From Streptomyces sp. QL37 (GTDB lineage: Bacteria; Actinomycetota; Actinomycetes; Streptomycetales; Streptomycetaceae): DNA of 64,000 bases. The stretch spans positions 4,526,001 to 4,590,000 of the forward strand of contig NZ_PTJS01000001.1 of NCBI RefSeq assembly GCF_002941025.1, read 5' to 3'. Under the pieces are notes generated by a model, which was not told where the DNA came from, did not search any database, and worked only from the letters and a program-made list of their open reading frames with translations. The position numbers were made by a program, and so were the translations under genes. Shown in pieces: positions 1 to 8,802 of the stretch (its first letter is position 1; every line of letters starts with the position of its first letter).

Positions 1-737
1 ACCGTACGAACCCGCCCGGGATCCCGTGCGCACAGGCCCGGCGGTCAACGAGCCCACACGGGAAGCGACGACCGCTGAAGCCAGGACGCCCGCCCCGGCC
101 CCCAGCTCGGCGTGGACACCCGGGCGGGAGCCGTCGCCGTCCTGGATGGCCTGGACGACGGCGGCCCCGCGCTCGTCGTGACCTCGGACCCCACCGTCTG
201 GGCCGAGACGAAGGACGCCCGCAGCAAGCTCGGCCCGGTCGTCGTCTACGACCCCGGCCACCTCTGCGACACCCCGGCCCGCCTCCACTGGTCCCCCGTC
301 GCGGGCTGCGAGGACCCCGCCACCGCCGGCTCCCGGTCGTCCGCCCTCCTCGCCCCGGTCCGCCCCCTGGCCAGGGGGCGGACCGGGGCGAGGAGGGCGG
401 ACGACCGGGAGCCGGCGGTGGCGGGGTCCTCGCAGCCCGCGACGGGGGACCAGTGGAGGCGGGCCGGGGTGTCGCAGAGGTGGCCGGGGTCGTAGACGAC
501 GACCGGGCCGAGCTTGCTGCGGGCGTCCTTCGTCTCGGCCCAGACGGTGGGGTCCGAGGTCACGACGAGCGCGGGGCCGTCGTCCAGGCCATCCAGGACG
601 GCGACGGCTCCCGCCCGGGTGTCCACGCCGAGCTGGGGGCCGGGGCGGGCGTCCTGGCTTCAGCGGTCGTCGCTTCCCGTGTGGGCTCGTTGACCGCCGG
701 GCCTGTGCGCACGGGATCCCGGGCGGGTTCGTACGGT
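1..737. repeat. Large near-perfect inverted repeat (palindrome) at window edge
   Basis: Bases 1-370 are the reverse complement of 371-737. The dyad centre lies between 370 and 371, inside the palindromic core CGCCCCCTGGCCAGGGGGCG. The only difference I see is a 3-base CGG present in the left arm (codons GLDDGGPA) and absent in the right (GLDDGPA). The match runs right up to base 1, so the left arm may continue outside the window. The right arm is the real minus-strand gene and the left arm is a mirror copy. A fold-back of this kind is typical of hairpin chimeras or contig ends, but it can also be a true duplication. Confidence 0.9.
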
Positions 738-1150
738 GCCGGGGCGGGTTCGTACGGTGTCGGGGCGGCGCGCCTCTGCTTCCGGACCAGCCGCCAGCGG
801 GCCACCACGCCCACCGCGAACACGGTCAGGACGAGCAGCACCATCACCTCACCGATGAACAGGCCCCAGAACAGCCCGTACCCGGAGAGCTCACCCGGCG
901 GGGTGTCCGGCCAGGCGCCCGGCAGGTTCGTCGGGTCGACGGCCAGGGCGCGCAGCGCCAGTGGCGTCCGCGGGAACGTGACGCCGTCCGGCCAGCCACC
1001 GTGGGCGAACAGCCCGGCGAGGCCGGTGGCCGTCCAGGCCAGGACCGTCAGCCCGAAGAGGAAGGCCAGGAGGCCGATCAGCAGCCCGTCCGGGACACCG
1101 CCCTGGCCCTCGCCGCCGCGCCCCGAACCGGATGGTGCCTGGCGTGCCAT
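371..1150 (-). CDS. VirD4/TraG-like coupling ATPase, N-terminal fragment, frameshifted
   Basis: The N-terminal ~130 residues carry two membrane helices (GLLIGLLAFLFGLTVLAW and a GEVMVLLVLTVFAVGVVA segment) and a proline-rich linker, the layout of type IV coupling proteins. The frame then runs off at about 560. The expected continuation (LGVDTRAGAVAVLDGLDD, DPTVWAETKDARSKLG, VYDPGHLCDTPARLHWSP) lies in another frame, so about one base is missing near a C-run at 620-650. The same shift is in the mirror copy. Everything beyond 371 is the palindrome, so the ATPase core is not visible. It starts one base after the stop of the VirB4-like gene, which suggests translational coupling. Family assignment is from motif memory. 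Confidence 0.6.
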
Positions 1151-1151
1151 G

Positions 1152-2570
1152 TCATGCCACCGTTGACTCGGACGACTCGTTCAGCCGTTGCTGGTGCTCG
1201 ATCCGTGCCGCCCGCTGCTCCGCCTCCAGCTCCGCGGCCCGTACGTCCTCGGGGAGCAGGTCCGCCGCCGAGCCCTCGGTCATCGCGCGGTCGGTGAAGA
1301 CCAGGGGGCGTTCCGCCTCGGTGATCAGGTGCTTCACGACCTGTACGTTGCCGTTGACGTCCCATACGGCGATGCCCGGGGTCAGCGTCGGGATGATCTC
1401 GACCGCCCACCTGGGCAGGCCGATGACCTTGCCCGTCGCTCTCGCCTCGTCCGCCTTCTGGGCGTAGATCGTGCGGGTGGAGGCCATCTTCAGGATGGCC
1501 GCCGCTTCCTTCGCCGCGGCTCCGTCGACGACGTCGCTGAGGTGGTGGACGACCGCGACGAAGGAGAGACCCAGGCGCCGGCCGAACTTCAGCAGGCGCT
1601 GGAAGAGCTGCGCCACGAAGGGCGAGTTGATGATGTGCCAGGCCTCCTCGACGAGGAAGATGCGCTTCTTCCGGTCGGGCCTGATCCAGGTGTGCTCCAG
1701 CCAGACACCGACGATCGCCATGAGGATCGGCATCGCGATGGAGTTCCGGTCGATGTGCGAGAGGTCGAAGACGATCAACGGCGCGTCGAGGTCGATGCCG
1801 ATCGTCGTCGGGCCGTCGAACATGCCGCGGAGGTCACCGTCGACGAGCCGGTCCAGGACGAGGGCGACGTCCAGGCCCCAGGCCCGTACGTCGTCTATGT
1901 CGACGTTCATCGCTTCGGCGGACTCGGGCTTCGGGTGGCGCAGTTGCTCCACGATGTCCATCAGGACCGGCTGACGCTCGACGATGGTGTCGTTGACGTA
2001 CGCGTGTGCGACCTTGAGCGCGAAGCCGGAGCGCTCGTCGAGGCCATGCCCCATGGCCACCTCGATGATCGTACGGAGCAGGGCGAGCTGGCCCGTCGTG
2101 GTGATCGAGGGGTCGAGCGGGTTGAGCCGGATCCCGTCGTTCAGCGCGGCGGTCGGGTCGAGGCGGATGGGTGTGATGCCCAGCTCCTCGGCGATGAGGT
2201 TCCACTCACCGACGCCGTCCTCGCCCTGGGCGTCCAGGACGACGACCTGGCGGTCGCGGAAGCGGAGCTGGCGGAGCACATAGGTCTTCTCCAGCGCCGA
2301 CTTGCCGTTGCCCGACTCGCCGAGCACCAGCCAGTGCGGGGCCGGCAGCTGCTGCCCGTACAGCTGGAACGGGTCGTAGATGTAGCCCTTGCCCGAATAC
2401 ACCTCACGCCCGATGATCACGCCGGAGTCGCCGAGGCCGGGCGCGGCGGTCGGCAGGTAGACGGCCTGGGCCTGGCCCGTCGACGTACGCACCGGAAGCC
2501 GGGTCGTCTCCACGTTCCCGAAGAGGAAGGCGGTGAACGCATCCGACAACGCGGACAGCGGATCTCGCAT
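1152..2570 (-). CDS. VirB4/TraC-like secretion ATPase
   Basis: 472 residues. A Walker A motif (GESGNGKSALEKT, about residue 85) is followed by VVVLDAQGE and a Walker B-type acidic motif (KRIFLVEEAWHII, about residue 305), then a VVHHLSDV segment, as in VirB4/TraC/HerA-type ATPases. It is shorter than classical VirB4 (about 800 aa) because the N-terminal half is supplied by the separate SCO6880-family protein encoded just upstream. It probably powers a membrane channel at the cytoplasmic face. Fifth gene of a six-gene operon. In S. coelicolor the corresponding ATP/GTP-binding protein belongs to the cmd operon (from memory). Confidence 0.85.
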   Translation of the reverse strand: MRDPLSALSDAFTAFLFGNVETTRLPVRTSTGQAQAVYLPTAAPGLGDSGVIIGREVYSGKGYIYDPFQLYGQQLPAPHWLVLGESGNGKSALEKTYVLRQLRFRDRQVVVLDAQGEDGVGEWNLIAEELGITPIRLDPTAALNDGIRLNPLDPSITTTGQLALLRTIIEVAMGHGLDERSGFALKVAHAYVNDTIVERQPVLMDIVEQLRHPKPESAEAMNVDIDDVRAWGLDVALVLDRLVDGDLRGMFDGPTTIGIDLDAPLIVFDLSHIDRNSIAMPILMAIVGVWLEHTWIRPDRKKRIFLVEEAWHIINSPFVAQLFQRLLKFGRRLGLSFVAVVHHLSDVVDGAAAKEAAAILKMASTRTIYAQKADEARATGKVIGLPRWAVEIIPTLTPGIAVWDVNGNVQVVKHLITEAERPLVFTDRAMTEGSAADLLPEDVRAAELEAEQRAARIEHQQRLNESSESTVA

Positions 2571-2588
2571 GGCGTGACTGCCCTCTCG

Positions 2589-4139
2589 TTAGCGACGGAT
2601 GCCGGTGGCGAACGGCAAGGTGTTCACAAAGGCGCGATGGTGCTCCCGGTCGCACCACTCCAGCTTGAGATACGACTTGCCGGCCGAGGCCCGGATCGTC
2701 CGCTTGTCGCGGGCGAGTGCCTCGGGGGACCGGGACGACACGGTGATGTACCCCACCAGATTCACCCCGGCCGCGCCGCTCGCCAGATCTTCACCCCGCT
2801 GGTCGAGCCGCCCGTGGGCGGCGATGTCGCGCGGGTCGACCGTGCGGTTCATCTTGGCCTGGCGGCTCGCTTCGGCGTCGTCGTTGGTCTTCTCCGTCAG
2901 CATGCGCTCGATGGCGACCTCGGTGGGTTCGAGATCCATGGTGACCGCGACCGTACGGATCACGTCGGGCGTGTGCACGAGGAGGGGAGCGAGGAAGTTG
3001 ACGCCGACAGGAGTCATCGGCCATTCCTTCACCCAGGCCGTCGAGTGGCACCAGGGGGCGCGCGTCGTCGACTCGCGGGTCTTGGCCTGGAGGAAGGTCG
3101 GCTCCACCGCGTCGAGTTCGGCCGGCCAGGCGTTGCGCTTCGTCATCGCCTGGATGTGGTCGATCGGGTGGTCCGGGTCGTACATCGAGTGCACGAGGGA
3201 GGCCAGCCGGCTCTGGCCGAGCGGCTGGCGGACCCGGATGTCCGCCTCGGCGAGGCGGGCGCAGATGTCGGTCAGCTCGCGTGCCATGACGACGGCGAGT
3301 CCCGCGTCGCGGTCGATCCTGCGGCCGCCCTTGGGGCGTACGGCACGGGCCATGGCGTTCGCCTCGGCCGCCAGGTCGCGGCTGTAGTGCATGCAGGCGA
3401 CGAGGTAGGCGCGGTGCTGCTCGCTGGAGGTCGACACCATCGACTGGAGCTGGTCGTAGGACTCCTGGAGCCAGCCGGGCGCCGACCTGTCACCACGCTG
3501 GGCGACGTCCTTGGCGTGGGCGTCGGGGTCGGCGGGCAGCGTACGGGCCAGCATCTGGAGACGGGTCACGAAGCCGTCGCCGTTGGCCACGTGCTTGAGC
3601 AGGGTGCCGAAGCGGTCGACCAGGGCCTCCTGGTCCTCGCTGTCACGCAGGCCGACTCCGGGGCCCTCGATCTCGATGGCGGCGGTGACCGTACGCCGGT
3701 CGGCGTGGAGCAGGACGGCGATCTCGTCAGGGCCGAACGGTGCGGCGAGCCAGCTGATCCGGCCGATGCCGGGCGGCGGCCCGATCTCCACCTCACGCCC
3801 GTCGGCGCTGACCCCGGCCTCCATGGCGGAGGAACGGTAGGCCGTGCCACGGCGCAGGGTGCGCTTGAAGCTGCGGTTGATCTCGAACCATTTGTAGAAG
3901 GTTCGGCCCTTGTACGGGAAGTACACGACGGCGAGGGCCAGCATGGGAAAGCCCACGAGTGTCACGATCCGGAGGGAGAGGACCGGGACGAGGAGTCCGC
4001 TCATCATGCCGAGGAACGCTCCGGCGATGATCAGCGCGATCTCGCCCGTCTCACGGTTCTTGCCGACGATCGCGTTCGGCCGGGCGCGGCCGATGAGATA
4101 CGTACGGCGGGGCGCGATCGTGTGGGACTGGGTCGTCAA
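2589..4139 (-). CDS. SCO6880-family membrane protein of T4SS-like operon
   Basis: 516 residues. Two adjacent hydrophobic segments (about residues 32-72) follow a short basic N-terminus (PRRTYLIGRARPNAIVG). The long soluble remainder has no obvious catalytic motif. The start codon is TTG at 4139, overlapping the TGA of the upstream gene as TTGA. This family accompanies VirB4-like ATPases in actinobacterial chromosomes and conjugative elements and corresponds to the N-terminal half of classical VirB4. The 18-base gap to the downstream ATPase supports one operon. Function beyond membership of the channel complex is unknown. Confidence 0.8.
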   Translation of the reverse strand: MTTQSHTIAPRRTYLIGRARPNAIVGKNRETGEIALIIAGAFLGMMSGLLVPVLSLRIVTLVGFPMLALAVVYFPYKGRTFYKWFEINRSFKRTLRRGTAYRSSAMEAGVSADGREVEIGPPPGIGRISWLAAPFGPDEIAVLLHADRRTVTAAIEIEGPGVGLRDSEDQEALVDRFGTLLKHVANGDGFVTRLQMLARTLPADPDAHAKDVAQRGDRSAPGWLQESYDQLQSMVSTSSEQHRAYLVACMHYSRDLAAEANAMARAVRPKGGRRIDRDAGLAVVMARELTDICARLAEADIRVRQPLGQSRLASLVHSMYDPDHPIDHIQAMTKRNAWPAELDAVEPTFLQAKTRESTTRAPWCHSTAWVKEWPMTPVGVNFLAPLLVHTPDVIRTVAVTMDLEPTEVAIERMLTEKTNDDAEASRQAKMNRTVDPRDIAAHGRLDQRGEDLASGAAGVNLVGYITVSSRSPEALARDKRTIRASAGKSYLKLEWCDREHHRAFVNTLPFATGIRR

Positions 4140-5482
4140 CGCCCTCCACCTCCTGTGCTCGTGTTACCTGTGCTGCCTGAACCGCCTCGTGAGGAGCGGC
4201 TGCTGTGAGGGGTGCCGGAGGTGGGTCCGGACCCGCTGCGGGGCGAGGGCGCGGAGCCGCCTCCGCCCGGGGTGCGGGAGCTGTGGGCGGCGACTCCGCC
4301 GCTGGCCGGGTTGGCGGGCCTGGCGCCTCCGCCGCCTCCTTCACCACCGCCACCGCCGCGGCCGCTGTGCGTCTTGATGCCCTGGGAGACGAGAGCGGCG
4401 GGCGAGCTGATCATCGCGGCGGCCTGGGAGCCGTCGGTGGCCTGCTTGCGGTTGGTCCGGGCGCCCTGGATCTCGTCGCCGAAGCCGGGGACGAAGCGGT
4501 AGATCATGGCGGAGGCGAAGATGGCCAGCAGGATGATGGCGAGGCCGGACACGACGGCCGAGAAGGCGTTGGGGCCGTCGTCGGCGGAGAGGGCGTTGGC
4601 GAGGCCGAGCACGATGACGATGACGGGCTTCACCATGATCACGGCGATCATGATGCCCGCCCAGCGGCGGACGTGGCCCCACATGTTCTTGTCCACGAGG
4701 CCGGAGTACACGACGACGCCGAGCAGGGCGCCCACGTAGAGCAGGGCGGCCCGGATGACGAGCTCCAGCCACAGGATGCCGGCGGCGAGGATCGACACGA
4801 GCGATACGACGATCAGCATGATCGGGCCGCCGCCGATGTCGGTGCCCTTCTTGAGCGCCTCGGCGAACGACCCGAAGAAGACATCGGTCTGCCCGCCGGT
4901 CGCGGTGGAGATGACCTCGGTGACGCCGTCGGTGGCCGAGACCACCACGTACAGGATGAGCGGGGTGAAGGCCGAGGCCAGGACCGTGAGCCAGAGGAAG
5001 CCGATGGCCTCGGACACCGCGGTGGTGAACGGGACGCCCCTGACGGCACGCTTGGCCACGGCGAAGAGCCACAGGACCAGGGTGAGGATCGTGGAGGCGG
5101 CGAAGACGACGGAGTACTGCTTCAGGAAGGTGGAATTGGTGAAGTCGACGGTCGCGGTGCTCTCCACGGCCTCGCTCAGCTTGCCCACGAGGTAGGCGGC
5201 GGCGTCGGCGCAGCCGCGGGCTAGGGAGGTGAGGGGGTCCAGGGCGTCGTCGGTGACGGGGGGTGTGCTGCGGTTACCCGCGCCCGTGCCCGCTTCGCCT
5301 TCGCAGTAGTCCTTGGCAGGACCGCGAATGAGATCACACGCGTCGTTGCTCGCGCTGGGCGAGGGGGTTGGTGTCGGCGATGGAGCGGCGGCGACGCGGG
5401 ATGCGAACAGGACGGCAGCTGCCTGGAGGCTGCTGACGGCCGCTGCAATCGAAAACGCTCGGAGAGATGGCCTACCGGGCAT
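4136..5482 (-). CDS. VirB6/TrbL-like polytopic membrane protein
   Basis: 448 residues from the ATG at 5482; a longer frame starts at 5602, but the N-terminus here looks like a signal segment (MPGRPSLRAFSIAAAVSSL). A Pro/Thr-rich patch and a Cys-containing stretch follow, then about six hydrophobic helices (ILTLVLWLFAVA, FIPL-type segments, IMIAVIMVKPVIVIVLGLA, LAIILLAIFASAMIY). The C-terminal ~80 residues are Gly/Ser-rich and disordered. This layout fits the inner-membrane channel component VirB6/TrbL. Its first 11 bases overlap the end of the upstream gene and its stop overlaps the next start, so translation is coupled. Confidence 0.8.
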   Translation of the reverse strand: MPGRPSLRAFSIAAAVSSLQAAAVLFASRVAAAPSPTPTPSPSASNDACDLIRGPAKDYCEGEAGTGAGNRSTPPVTDDALDPLTSLARGCADAAAYLVGKLSEAVESTATVDFTNSTFLKQYSVVFAASTILTLVLWLFAVAKRAVRGVPFTTAVSEAIGFLWLTVLASAFTPLILYVVVSATDGVTEVISTATGGQTDVFFGSFAEALKKGTDIGGGPIMLIVVSLVSILAAGILWLELVIRAALLYVGALLGVVVYSGLVDKNMWGHVRRWAGIMIAVIMVKPVIVIVLGLANALSADDGPNAFSAVVSGLAIILLAIFASAMIYRFVPGFGDEIQGARTNRKQATDGSQAAAMISSPAALVSQGIKTHSGRGGGGGEGGGGGARPANPASGGVAAHSSRTPGGGGSAPSPRSGSGPTSGTPHSSRSSRGGSGSTGNTSTGGGGR

Positions 5483-6341
5483 AGGTGAACCCTCCGAACT
5501 GTTCAACGGCGTCGGCCATTTCATCGGCAGGAGAGGCAGCCTGGTCGCGGCCGACCGGTACGGGGCCGTCCTTCTGGGTGAAGTCGGTGACCTTCCAGTC
5601 ACCGTTGATCCATCTCAGCTCGAAGGTGTTCGTGTACCAGCTTTCGGACACGGGGTTCTTGGAGCCCTCGCCTGCCAGGCCGAACAAGGCCGAGTACCAG
5701 ACAGCAACACTGGCGGAATCGCCGGCGAACTTCTCGATCTTGGTTCCGACCGGGTTGGAACGGGAGATGAAGACCAGACCTTCCGGGGCGGCACCGTCGG
5801 GGTTCAGCCCGATGCTCGCCAGAAACTCCCCGCCGGAGTACACCTTGTCGAGGTCGCTCTGCCGTGCGGCTGCTACGTCCGGGGCGTACACGGCGGTGGT
5901 GATCTCGCGGCGGCGGTCGGTGTCGAACATCTCAGCAGACCCCAGCGCCACCGCGTAATTCGCCGCAGCGCTCTGCGCCCCCTGCTCGTCGTGCGCGAAG
6001 CCCGAGGCGATCGTGCCGTTCTTGCCCTGGACCGGTTTCGTGCCCGTCGCGGCCGTGGGGCCCGCCCCCGCCGCTTCCGACTTCTTCTCGCTGGCGCCGT
6101 CCGACCCGCCGCCCCCGCCCTGGTTCGCGAACGCGATCGCCGCGATCAGCAGGACCACCACGCCCACCACCATGATCAGCGAGCGGGAGCTCCGGGCAGG
6201 CCGGCGGCCGTAGCCGTCGCCGTCGTCGCCGCCGGGCAGGCGCGTGCGTGTCTGGCGCGTCCCGCCGAGGGTGCTGTACGCATCGTCCGGGTGGCCCCCC
6301 GGCTCGTTGCCGCCGTAGCCGCGCTCGTCGCCCTGGCTCAT
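5472..6341 (-). CDS. VirB8/TcpC-like membrane-anchored conjugation-type protein
   Basis: 289 residues: a hydrophilic Gly/Arg-rich N-terminus, one membrane helix (SLIMVVGVVVLLIAAIAFA, about residues 54-72), a low-complexity linker, then an extracytoplasmic domain of about 170 residues ending FTYAR. Segments such as SAAANYAVALGSAEMF, SVAVWYSALFGLAGEG and FELRWINGDWKVTDFT resemble the NTF2-like fold of TcpC/VirB8 proteins. It probably assembles the periplasm-side scaffold of the channel. Second gene of the minus-strand operon. The fold assignment is by pattern recognition, not by search. Confidence 0.75.
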   Translation of the reverse strand: MSQGDERGYGGNEPGGHPDDAYSTLGGTRQTRTRLPGGDDGDGYGRRPARSSRSLIMVVGVVVLLIAAIAFANQGGGGGSDGASEKKSEAAGAGPTAATGTKPVQGKNGTIASGFAHDEQGAQSAAANYAVALGSAEMFDTDRRREITTAVYAPDVAAARQSDLDKVYSGGEFLASIGLNPDGAAPEGLVFISRSNPVGTKIEKFAGDSASVAVWYSALFGLAGEGSKNPVSESWYTNTFELRWINGDWKVTDFTQKDGPVPVGRDQAASPADEMADAVEQFGGFTYAR

Positions 6342-6530
6342 GCCGCGTGCGCCCCCTCAGACGTGTGCAGTTCCGCGTGGTACGACCGTAGCGGTGCTGG
6401 TTCCCGCGTGGACGCGGTGTGGTGACTCGACATCAGGGGACGCAACCTCTGCCGGTGGGCACGACGGACGGATGGTGTGGGTGGACGGGGACGGGCGGCC
6501 CGGCGGACGGGGTGGTGGCCTGACAGGCGG

Positions 6531-6839
6531 TCAGACAGCCATGCCGTACACGATGGTGAACAGCGTGCCCAGCGATCCGATGATGAAGACGCCGGTCAGC
6601 CCCGCCACGATCAGGCCCTTGCCCTGTTCCGCGCTGAAGGTGTCGCGCAGCGCCGTCGCGCCGATGCGCTGTTTCGCCGCACCCCAGATCGCGATGCCGA
6701 GACAGAGCAGGATGGCTACCGCCATCACCACCTCGATCATGATGCGCGCCTCGTTGCCCAGCGTCCCGAACGGCCCCCAGTTCGGGGCGATTCCGCCGAT
6801 GATGGTGGTGATATCGCCCTTTTCAGCTGCCAGGATCAT
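6531..6839 (-). CDS. Small two-helix pilin-like membrane protein (VirB2/TrbC-like)
   Basis: 102 residues from the ATG at 6839, which is preceded by AGGGGCGGTG. A start at 6923 is possible, but the added 28 residues are not pilin-like. Two hydrophobic helices (IMIEVVMAVAILLCLGIAIW and GLIVAGLTGVFIIGSLGTLF) flank a short basic loop (KQRIGATALRDTF), the architecture of VirB2/TrbC-like subunits. It is the promoter-proximal gene of the operon. There is a 189-bp gap before the next gene, which could hold a processing site or secondary promoter. Confidence 0.75.
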   Translation of the reverse strand: MILAAEKGDITTIIGGIAPNWGPFGTLGNEARIMIEVVMAVAILLCLGIAIWGAAKQRIGATALRDTFSAEQGKGLIVAGLTGVFIIGSLGTLFTIVYGMAV

Positions 6840-7209
6840 GTAAGTCACCGCCCCTGTTGGGTAGTTCGCAGCCCGCGCCGTGCGACACGGGTCAGCCTCT
6901 ATCTTCGCTGATGAAACCGGCATCGCACGACGCCTTCCCGGGTCTCTTTACCCGGATCTCGCACGTTTGACCGGAGAAGCCGCCCTGACCTGCGGCTCGC
7001 GTAGGGATCTGCCTGCATATGCATGGTTACTCTGTGTATCACGCGGTGTGACGGCTAGCAACGACGGTGGCCATGGTTCCGGATGCGGTCGATGCGTTCA
7101 CTGGCCGGCGGGGATTCGTACGCGCTGTTCGAGAGCCGTGTGCGCGCCGGTGGCTTCCGGCCGACGCGTCATCAGGTGCCGTACGGGGAAGGCCTCGCGG
7201 GCCCGCCTG
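6840..7209. other. 370-bp intergenic region upstream of the T4SS-like operon
   Basis: No credible gene. It must contain the operon promoter. It holds a perfect 10-bp palindrome TGCATATGCA at about 7016-7025 and a BldD-like box at 7039-7051. Short frames here are scattered across several registers without consistent codon bias. Confidence 0.6.
7039..7051. promoter_or_regulatory. Candidate BldD-type binding site
   Basis: TCACGCGGTGTGA matches the published BldD consensus TNACNC(A/T)GNGTNA at every fixed position except the central A/T, where it has G. It lies about 200 bp upstream of the first gene of the operon. BldD represses developmental genes in Streptomyces. This is a motif match only. 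Confidence 0.4.
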
Positions 7210-7851
7210 TCAGAGCACGGTGCGTACGGGAGCCGGTCCCCGGGCCGGGGTCTTCCAGTGGGGCGGTGGCTTGAAGTCGCACCAGGAGCCGTCGAACGGG
7301 AACGCCCCCGACTCGGCGAGACGGGCCACGCGTTCCCCCTCGGCACGGATCGCGGCCGCCTCCTCCGTCGTCCAGTACGCGGGGTGCCCGGTCTTCTCGG
7401 CGAACGACCGCTCGTCCTTCCATCGCCAGCTGCGGTCCGCCGCCACGGTGATGTCCAGCTCGTGGTCGGCCACGTCGATGTCCTCGCCGTGATGCGTCCG
7501 GTGCTCCAGATTCACGTACCAGCCGGCGAACTTCCGCCTCCGCCCGAAGAACCAGAACACCGCGTGGCCGGCCCCGGCCGGCTGGTGGATGAGCGCGCTG
7601 CCCATGGGCCACCGGCCGGCCCTCACCGGATAACCCTGGGCGGGCCTGTGCTCGGGCGGGATGTCCCGGAGGTGCGCGCCACGGGGCAGGTGCGTACGCC
7701 ACATCGGGGTGCCGGTCTCCAGCCACACCGACTGGCCTTCGTCCGTGCGTTCGACGAGGCGTACGGGCACGGAGGAGCTCAGATGGCCGCCTATGAAGAG
7801 GTTCCAGCGCAGGACCTGCCCGGCCTGCGCCCCGCCCCCGGCCCCGCTCAT
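7210..7851 (-). CDS. DUF402 domain protein
   Basis: 213 residues from the ATG at 7851, which overlaps the stop of the aldo/keto reductase as ATGA. Conserved DUF402 features are visible: RWNLFIGGHLSSSVPVRLVE, a VWLETGTPMWR strand, FAGWYVNLEHRTHHGEDIDV, and DHELDITVAADRSWRWKDE with the acidic metal-binding style residues of the family. DUF402 proteins (FomD-like) are small beta-barrel nucleotide phosphate hydrolases in the cases studied; the substrate here is unknown. A longer frame reaching 8121 is only the reductase read out of frame. Confidence 0.8.
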   Translation of the reverse strand: MSGAGGGAQAGQVLRWNLFIGGHLSSSVPVRLVERTDEGQSVWLETGTPMWRTHLPRGAHLRDIPPEHRPAQGYPVRAGRWPMGSALIHQPAGAGHAVFWFFGRRRKFAGWYVNLEHRTHHGEDIDVADHELDITVAADRSWRWKDERSFAEKTGHPAYWTTEEAAAIRAEGERVARLAESGAFPFDGSWCDFKPPPHWKTPARGPAPVRTVL

Positions 7852-8750
7852 GACGCGAGGAGGCTCAGGTCCTCCGGTGTCAGCCGGAGCGCCCCGGCGG
7901 CCACGTTCTCCACGAGGTGGTCCGGGTTGCCGGTGCCGGGGATGGCGAGCACGTGCGGCCCCTGGTGGAGCGTCCAGGCCAGGCGCACCTGCGCGGCTGT
8001 CGCCCCGTGGCGGCCGGCGACGGTGAGCACCGCCTCGTTCCGGTCGTCGTTCGAGCCCTCCTCGCGCCCCTCGCCGGCGATGGCGAAGAACGGTACGAAG
8101 GCGATGCCCTGCTCGCCGCATGCGCGGAGGAAGGCATGGTCCTCGGCGGGGGAGCCGACGCCGTACGCGTTCTGCACGCAGACCACGGGTGCGATGCCCT
8201 GGGCCTCGGCGAGCTGTTCCGGTGTGGTGTTGGAGATGCCCAGGTGGCGGATGAGCCCGGCCGTCCGCAGTTCGGCCAGAGCGCCGAAGTGATCGGCGAC
8301 GGATGCGGTCGCCTGGCTGCGTGCGAGGCGCAGGTTGACCACGTCCAGGTGGTCACGGCCGAGCTGGCGCAGATTCTCCTCGACCTGGCCGCGCAGCTGC
8401 TCCGGAGTGGCCCACACCCACGCTCCGGAGGGGTCCCGGCCGGGGCCGACCTTGGTGGTGATGACCAGGTCGTCGGCGTACGGCGCGAGTGCGCTGTTGA
8501 TGAGTTCGTTGGCGGACCGCAGCGGTGAGAAGTAGAAGGCGGCGGTGTCGATGTGGTTCACGCCGAGCTCGGCGGCGCGGCGCAGGACCTTCAGCGCCCG
8601 GGCGCGGTCGCTGGGAGTTCCGTCGCCGAACGCCGCGCCGTTCTGGGGGAGGCGCATCGAGCCGAAGCCGAGGCGGTTGACCGTCAGGTCGCCGAGTTTC
8701 CAGGTCCCGGAGGCCGATGCGTCGATCGTTTCCGATGATGAGGGCATCAT
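7848..8750 (-). CDS. Aldo/keto reductase
   Basis: 300 residues with the TIM-barrel AKR pattern: LGFGSMRLP near the N-terminus, VNHIDTAAFYF (catalytic Asp and Tyr), LVITTKVG (catalytic Lys), HLDVVNLRLA where the usual active-site His position is replaced by Asn/Arg as in the YdbC-like subgroup, HLGISN, VVCVQNAYG, VLAIPGTGN near the NADP site. It is likely an NADPH-dependent carbonyl reductase of unknown substrate. Co-transcribed with the downstream DUF402 gene through a 4-base overlap. Confidence 0.93.
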   Translation of the reverse strand: MMPSSSETIDASASGTWKLGDLTVNRLGFGSMRLPQNGAAFGDGTPSDRARALKVLRRAAELGVNHIDTAAFYFSPLRSANELINSALAPYADDLVITTKVGPGRDPSGAWVWATPEQLRGQVEENLRQLGRDHLDVVNLRLARSQATASVADHFGALAELRTAGLIRHLGISNTTPEQLAEAQGIAPVVCVQNAYGVGSPAEDHAFLRACGEQGIAFVPFFAIAGEGREEGSNDDRNEAVLTVAGRHGATAAQVRLAWTLHQGPHVLAIPGTGNPDHLVENVAAGALRLTPEDLSLLAS

Positions 8751-8802
8751 CGGATTCTTGCACTCGCCGGTGCCGGCGGCCCTCGTCCCGGACAGGTCCC
8801 CG

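Noticed and set aside
112..495. A plus-strand protein nearly identical to a minus-strand protein at 246-626
   Set aside because: Both come from the palindrome at 1-737, not from two genes; they share residues because the arms mirror one another.
1188..4208. A 1006-codon plus-strand open frame
   Set aside because: It is the antisense of the VirB4-like and SCO6880-family genes; long antisense frames arise from GC-biased third positions, and its composition (runs of Arg/Asp/Gly/Val) matches no protein.
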